Shown here: positions 58,417 to 64,000 of the stretch, one piece after another | How positions within the stretch are numbered: position 1 is the first letter of the stretch | How the letters are laid out: each line of letters opens with the position of its first letter | Source of the DNA: Lineolata rhizophorae | Lineage: Eukaryota; Ascomycota; Dothideomycetes; Lineolatales; Lineolataceae | Direction of reading: 5' to 3' | Assembly (NCBI GenBank): GCA_010093515.1 | Contig: MU001688.1 | Span: 1-64,000 of the forward strand | DNA length: 64,000 nt | Translations under genes and position numbers: made by a program | The notes under the pieces: model-generated | Database searches by the model: none | Seen by the model: only the letters and a program-made list of their open reading frames with translations | What the model was told of the DNA's origin: nothing

Positions 58417-59954
58417 ATGCCTTGCCAAGATGTTGGCAACACGAATCCCGACATTGGCGGCATCGGCGTAAGTTGATTCAATTCAATTTCCCTGCTGCGC
58501 AGGGTATTCCGTACTTCTCAGCTACGTCTTACTATGAGGGTGATTGGTGAAAACCGTGTCTAACTCCTTATGGTCTCGCCAGATCATCCTCGCGTTCAGC
58601 ATCCAAGGCCTCATATCTGTATTTTTCTCGATATGGTCGTACTGGTGTTCGCAGACCGTGAAATACCTCTTTCATGGGCAGGACCCGTCTCTCAAAGGCC
58701 GCTTAGCTCGCGATTACGAGGATATTTGCATGGCATTCAAGGGCCCGGAGGACACAATGCCCTATTCAGCCGTGCTAAGAAGAATTTTCAATGAATTTCG
58801 CGAAGCTTGTACCGCAAGCGACTACTTCCGCGTGATTCATTTCGCCCACGTGGATTATTTCAGGCATACTTGCAGCTTGACAGCAGAAGCATGGCGGATC
58901 CAATGCGAAAAGATCAAGTCCGAAAACGAACAACTCCAATGCAACGACGTTGCCGCAGAAAAGATCCAGGCGTGCGAAGAAAAGCTTCAAAGAATAAATT
59001 GCATTCTTCTATCAGCAAGTGATGCCCAAACACTTAATGGTAAATGTGCCAGCGTTTGATTTCAACAGGCATGGCCAACTAATCACGAGATTCCAGGCAT
59101 TGCAATCCTAGTCAGTGCCCTCATATACATCCACACCCTCGACCTTTATCATCTCCACCTCGTGTACGATATAGCGAGTTTTACCAGGTCAGTCTATGTC
59201 GTTTTCTGGGAACATCGAAGCAAAAGCCTCACTGACGTCTTCGCAGCGTATCCACCACAGCCGCGGCCCTCTCCTGCTTCAAGACTCTCCGTTCCCACCG
59301 CGCAACGCGCATTTTCTCCCTCTTTGCCTTCTTCGTTCTCTACGTTGCTTTTCTAGTCTGTATCGCCAATCGGCTGAGAGGTTGGGACGACACCGTCCCG
59401 GGCCAATGCTACGACACTTCTCTTCTCGCGGTCGCGAAGAGTCCCCATCCGTACGCAGATGGTGTCTACGTCGGCATGACTGGTGGGTACATGGTTGTGT
59501 ATAGCCTACTGATGTTATGGGCCATGTTGACGGCATCTTTGAAACCGCGAGGCATGGCCTTGCGCCTCTTTGAAGTCATTGCCGGGGGGATGACGAGGTT
59601 GGAAAAGTCAATTATTATTCTAGCTATTGCGCAGTATCCGGTGCATTTATACTCGGTCATTGCGATTAAGGTCTCGAATACGCATCTATTACGTGGAGAG
59701 TCGGAGAACTCGTGGGGTTTTGGCCAGATTGTGGCGGTGACTTTATTAGCGGGTACATTGGTTGAATGTATGAGGCAGTGGAAAAGTGAGTCTGTTTTGC
59801 CCTCCTTTGCTAGGCAGGACCAGTCCAATGCTCTAAATGAGATTCAAGGCTAATGTACAAACCCATTTATGTTGTTCCAGGCTACATGCATTGGAAGCTA
59901 TCCCGTACGCTTCGGGACATACCGTTCGAAGCTAAAGCGAGCGGTTTTGCTTAA
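58417..59954 (+). CDS. fungal multi-span membrane protein, function unknown
   Basis: Exons 58417-58467, 58583-59039, 59097-59187, 59247-59785 and 59881-59954 give 403 residues. The N-terminus NTNPDIGGIG followed directly by a membrane segment (IILAFSIQGLISVFFSIWSY) matches a pattern seen in several fungal multi-span proteins whose function is unknown; I cannot name the family. A long charged loop (about residues 45-165) precedes four or five more membrane segments (IAILVSALIYIHTL, IFSLFAFFVLYVAFLVCIA, YMVVYSLLMLWAMLTA, GQIVAVTLLAGTLVE). The first junction is least certain: the 115-bp intron has a CTAAC branch site, and a nearer AG would leave an implausibly short 35-bp intron and a stop. The other introns are 57-95 bp. 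Confidence 0.72.
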
Positions 59955-60413
59955 AGTCTTCGGAATATCCCGGTCTCTTGTGTTCGGAAACGATGTCACG
60001 AAGGAATATGAATCACTACGGCTAGAAGGACTCGTAATTAAAGTCCATAGCAATGGCTGAAGATAGCGGCGTAGGGGGACCCCGTGCCCCACAGGCCTAG
60101 TGCCTAGCTTCCTATTTTCGAAAATCAAGGTACAAGCAGGACCTTTAGCAAAGTAACTCGATGGTATTAAAGGGAATGCCGACTCCACGAGGACGGTACG
60201 AGAGGATAAACGGTAGACATATCCCCTCGAAAAGGTACTTGCAATTACGTCTAAGTCCAGGTTATAAGCATATTAACCGCATCTCATTACATGCATAGTT
60301 CAAGCATCCAAGGCTCGCCCGCCTAAAGGGTATACGAATGAACTCCGCCGCTCATGCCCAAGAAATCCTCATATACAAAAACAGGCGTACGCGCGAACAA
60401 TCATCGCGTCCCT
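59955..60413. other. 3' region between convergent genes
   Basis: 459 bp between the multi-span protein stop and the Cuz1-type stop. Nothing recognised. Confidence 0.5.
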
Positions 60414-61466
60414 TCAGGGCTGAATTAAATCAGGCACCGGTGGCCCGACACCTCTCAGCAACACAATGGTGTTCCCATCTTTCACACATTCTCCCACCTT
60501 CTGTCCAAACTCCAGCAACCTTCCCCCCTCAACATGAAAGACCCTCAACCGATTCTCCTCCCCACCACCCCTATTGTTCATATTTTCAACCTGCAACGCA
60601 CTAGCCGCTGCATCCAGCACACGGCCAACCGACCAGTCGCGCGAGTAGAAGAACTTGCCTGTCGGGAACTTCGCCTTCGTGGTGTCCGCCGATGCCTCGA
60701 CGTGCAGGTATAGCCGCTTCTCAACAGGTATCTTGGCGTCACCCTTGGCTGCAGCCTTGAGTGCATTCAGTTCCGCCGCCGCTGTTGCCGCACTGCTGCG
60801 TTTTTTGAGAAAGCTGTTTCCACCGCTGGAACCACTACTACCGCTCGACGCCGCAGCGGCCTTCTTCGCCGCGCCCCACCGCTTGAACCTCTCCAGGGCC
60901 GCGAGCCCCTTCTCTTTGGACGTCGGCTGCGCGGCGCCGCTAGAGCGCGCCCGCGCCCCGATGGGCGGCAGGTTGGCGCAGTCGTGGTCCTCGCGCATGC
61001 GGTGCTTGAGGCAGTAGGAACGGTTGCAGTCGGCGCACTGGACGCCGGGCGTCAGCGCCGTGTTGATGAGCGTTTTGCATTGCAGGGCCGCGCACTGCTG
61101 GTCGTGCGTGAGGAGGGAGGGCTTCTGTGACGAGGGCGTGGTGGAGGATGCGGACTGCGCTTCGCGACGTGCGCGCGCCCAGGCGCCGGCTTTGGAGCAG
61201 GAGTGCGCGGTCTCGGTGCGATGGTCGAGACAGAATGTTCTATTACAGAAGGTCCATGTCAGCTACTGTCACCTGAAATTGAAGTGGACATCTTACTGTA
61301 TTATTGAAACTCACCCTTTGCAACTCTCGCAGCGAAATGGAAGAAAGTCGAGCTGGTGGCAGTAGGGCATCTGACAGTGGGCCCCGATGGCCTCGACGTC
61401 GCCAACTGCCATGCTAGTGTAGCTCTCAAGGTTTTCTGGCGCTTTGGACTCCGGGAATGGCGGCAT
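60414..61466 (-). CDS. cuz1: AN1 zinc-finger and ubiquitin-like protein, Cuz1/ZFAND1 type
   Basis: Exons 61466-61315 and 61239-60414 give 325 residues; the 75-bp intron joins FRCESCK to GTFCLDHR inside the first zinc finger, which confirms the junction. Two AN1 fingers are visible: residues about 30-67 (HCQMPYCHQLDFLPFRC, then TFCLDHR and HSC) and about 103-142 (QCAALQCKT, then CADCNRSYCLKHR and HDC). A basic Ala/Ser-rich linker follows, then a C-terminal ubiquitin-like region (IPVEKRLYLHVEAS, FFYSRDWSVGRVLD, NTIVLLRGVG). Yeast Cuz1 and human ZFAND1 link Cdc48/p97 to the proteasome and help clear stress granules or misfolded proteins after arsenite stress. The ATG at 61466 is preferred; Met-20 of this chain is a possible alternative. 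Confidence 0.92.
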
Positions 61467-63513
61467 GGTGGGCAGAATATGCCAGCGTTCTTTAAATAAT
61501 ATTGTCGAGCGGAGATGTATTATTAACAAACGGCCCTGCCAAGGTTACGGAGCGGTGGCGCACGAGCGAGAAGGCAGCGAGGCGGCTTGCGCGGCGTGTG
61601 CGTTTTGCCCAATGTTCCCCGGGCGGCGGCAGCGTTCCAGGGGGCGAGAGCGCGGAATATGCTAGAAGCTGGGAGAGCGGACGGCGAACGGAGATGCTGA
61701 GTGATGGCCTGTCGGATGAGAGGCGCAGCCCGGTGCCTGGCCCGGATGACGAGCGGCGGGGCACGCGCCGGACCTGCAAGGGTCTTGGCCAGGGGCCAAG
61801 AGCCGCATCACGTGCACCTGTCAGGGGTACCCAACTTCAACTCGAACCTCACCTCGTGCATCTTTCATCGGCTTCGACTTGCAATATCGAAGTGGCTAGT
61901 CCCACGCTCGAAGCACTGCAAGATGTCGGCTTCTACATAGAGTATACTGCTCTGTCTATTGCTAGGGCCCAATTTTTGGACCACTTCAACATGGTGCAGA
62001 TTGCCTAACTCGGAGCTCTCTCCTTCAACATTGAGAACTCCTTCCCTCCTTTTCTCAACCGATTCAATCCGAGCGGCTAGGATTTATTGTTCTGTCCCGA
62101 TACACGTCTTTGTTTCAGGTTTAGGGACAGGTGCTTAGAGTTGCGATATGGTTAAAACTTCTTAACATGCAACACGTAACGAAGCCACAAGACGTCGTTT
62201 AGCTTCAGCAACTAGAATTTTTCGTCCGGGCTAATTTTTCGACATCTACGCCCCGTTTAGGGTTTTAAGCATGATTCGTCAAACATGCCGTCTATTCTGC
62301 ATTCGAATTTACATCTTAATGGCGTGTATACAAGCCTAAATTGCACGTTCAGATTTATGAAGTCATTATCCTTAGCCAAAATTCGATATTTTTATAACCA
62401 CAACGTACTTTTTGTACATTCGTGTCCGTGCTTTGATACTATATTATCGTCCTAGGACAGTCATCTGCCCATGATAGCTCTACCTCATTTGGGAAAATCT
62501 GGTAGACATTTGCATGTCATGGTTTTGATTGGACATTGTAGGTATATACAAAGCGTATATGCCTACCTATAGCTTAAGTCTCAAGAGTTTTGGCGTGAAT
62601 TGCCGACTATTACACGTATTTACCGTCATTCATGGAGTTTGGCAAGAATTCTCACATTGATATTGTCCTTTTCCGCGGGTAGTAATGAGTTCTGCCGGTA
62701 TCAAAATTGCCAGGTTTGAATCCACTATCATTTCTAGCATGGTATATAATGATAGTCCCTAACATTCTACAATTTCGTAGAGACACCCCCCGTACATAGT
62801 ATGTTCCCAGTTGTAACATGCAGCCCATATATTATACACCCAAATGCTGATGCAGTCACAGATTTCGATGAGTATATCTACCCAGAGATTATTATTCTTT
62901 CCTTTATATTCGATGGTAGCTTACATCGTTACCCCCTCATTACAATTCCTTGGGCTGCATATTCAGAGTTTGTTTCATAATCGAAATTTTATACCTAGCA
63001 TTAGGGCTCCAATCCATTCGCTATCAGTATATTGGCACATGCCCACCCGTGCCTACTACCATATGAGATTCTGCCGCCGTATAGATCAATCACATATCAA
63101 CCTCTATGTTATGGTCGGCGAAAAGACCCGACTCCCAGCTTAGCCTGAGCACACTTTCAGTTCCTGTGATCACAGCTTGGTCCTGAACTCCCATCTCGCT
63201 GTACCCTGCCATTTCCGCTTGTCTGTTTGTTGACGGCCCGACCAAACGGTTCAATATTAACACTACAGTGTTGCCTAGCAACCGAGGTCGCTCTTTCCCT
63301 TTCTGAAGCCCAATTCACCTTCGTCGCTTGCGGCCTCGGCACGGCGCACAAAAGCACATTTTCGCCCGCCTCTCTTCTTCTTCTTTCCTTTCCTTCTCCA
63401 CCATCGCCACCACCTCTTCTCTCTTCTTTTCTTGCCGCCGCGACCGCAGCAGCAGCCGCAGCAGCAACACCACCATCACCACCGCCACCACCACCGACAA
63501 CAGACGGCCGGCG
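61467..63513. other. intergenic region with AT-rich block
   Basis: The first 500 bp are GC-rich and hold the Cuz1 promoter. From about 62,000 to 63,150 the sequence becomes clearly AT-rich, rich in TA and ATAT steps, with only short open frames. 63,350-63,510 is a pyrimidine-rich stretch followed by CAC/CAG-type triplets that leads into the terminal open frame. No gene supported. Confidence 0.5.
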
Positions 63514-64000
63514 ATGGCGTCTGTTCACGCCTGGCTTTCGGGCGTTTCTCCTTCCTTTTCGCCTTCGGGCCTCTCTCCTCCCCGTCCTTCGGCGTCGGCC
63601 ATAACGTCGGAGGCGGGTTCCGATAACCTCACTCCTCGCACTGGCCGTCACCCCAGTGCCCGTTCGCGGTCGCGTTCTCGGTCCCCGGTTCGCGGTGCGG
63701 CTGCCCCCATCCGCACCCGTTCCAGGCCGCCGAGGCGTGCCGCTGCTGTCGCCGCAGCCGCGGCTATCGCTGCGTGCTTTCCACGCCGTCATCGCGCCCG
63801 TCGGTCAGCTGCTCCGTCGCCTTCGACTCGGGCTTTCCAGAGCGCCCGGGCTGACCGGAGGTCCCGCTCTGAAACCGGCTCGGAGGCTGGCGAGGCCGCA
63901 CCTGTTGCCGTCGGGGAGGCAGGTGCGGCACCTGACGACGGTGCTGCGGACGCTGGAGCGGCTGTTCCTGATGCCGCTGTCATTCCTAACGCCGCCCTTG
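63514..64000 (+). CDS. partial open frame, Arg/Ser/Ala-rich, runs off window
   Basis: From the ATG at 63514 the frame stays open for 162 codons to the window edge with no stop. The start MASVHAWLSGVSPSFSPS is followed by an RS-type stretch (SARSRSRSRSPVRG), a run of Ala with Arg (RRAAAVAAAAAIAA), and an acidic/Ala-rich end. No domain is visible. It could be the disordered N-terminus of a large host protein or of a mobile-element protein. Strong pyrimidine and triplet repeats just upstream resemble a fungal 5' leader. Being third-frame and GC-rich, it could also be chance. The missing 3' part is needed to decide. Confidence 0.4.
   Translation, partial: MASVHAWLSGVSPSFSPSGLSPPRPSASAITSEAGSDNLTPRTGRHPSARSRSRSRSPVRGAAAPIRTRSRPPRRAAAVAAAAAIAACFPRRHRARRSAAPSPSTRAFQSARADRRSRSETGSEAGEAAPVAVGEAGAAPDDGAADAGAAVPDAAVIPNAAL

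Noticed and set aside
58468-58502. 35-bp intron after the first exon of the multi-span protein gene
   Set aside because: Too short and leads to a stop; the 115-bp intron ending at 58582 has a CTAAC branch site and restores a membrane segment.

Overview
This window looks like nuclear DNA of a filamentous ascomycete (Pezizomycotina, possibly a Sordariomycete). The evidence is many short introns of about 50-115 bp with GT..AG ends and CTAAC/CTGAC-like branch sites, densely packed monocistronic genes on both strands, GC-rich coding sequence, and protein families typical of these fungi (DUF1774, Bys1, fungal DUF4396, a Zn2Cys6 regulator, an M28 aminopeptidase). Species cannot be named from the sequence. 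No tRNA, rRNA, CRISPR array or intact transposon was recognised. All multi-exon models were built by hand from splice signals and reading-frame continuity, and each gives a whole number of codons.

Layout. 0.3-2.4 kb: secreted multicopper oxidase (bilirubin-oxidase type, minus). 4.9-6.1 kb: DUF4396 membrane protein with a His/Met-rich loop (plus). 6.9-8.1 kb: unrecognised HExxH protein (plus). 9.9-10.9 kb: DUF1774 membrane protein (plus). 11.5-15.9 kb: divergent EMC4 (minus) and AP-2-type beta-adaptin (plus). 15.9-17.8 kb: two degenerate minisatellites. 17.8-20.3 kb: RanBP3/Yrb2-like Ran-binding protein (minus). 21.8-24.8 kb: divergent Yip4-type protein (minus) and galactose-1-phosphate uridylyltransferase (plus). 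24.8-30.6 kb: gene-poor. 30.6-31.7 kb: FKBP12 in six exons (plus).

34.0-41.7 kb holds three neighbours that could form a small catabolic or specialised-metabolism module: a Baeyer-Villiger-type flavin monooxygenase (minus), a divergently transcribed SxxK serine hydrolase of the beta-lactamase/transesterase family (plus), and a Zn2Cys6 transcription factor (plus). The shared promoter between the first two contains a perfect 18-bp palindrome with a CGG..CCG core.

42.0-43.3 kb: secreted M28 leucine aminopeptidase (minus). 43.3-49.5 kb: gene-poor. 49.5-50.6 kb: secreted Bys1-type protein. 51.8-53.4 kb: Gvp36-type BAR protein. 54.9-56.8 kb: Csm1/Pcs1 monopolin subunit. 57.4-58.0 kb: ATP synthase subunit k (minus). 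58.4-60.0 kb: fungal multi-membrane-span protein of unknown function. 60.4-61.5 kb: Cuz1/ZFAND1-type AN1 zinc-finger protein (minus). An AT-rich stretch follows, then an Arg/Ser/Ala-rich frame that runs off the right edge. Most genes are unrelated housekeeping genes; the 34-42 kb trio is the only group with a plausible joint function.
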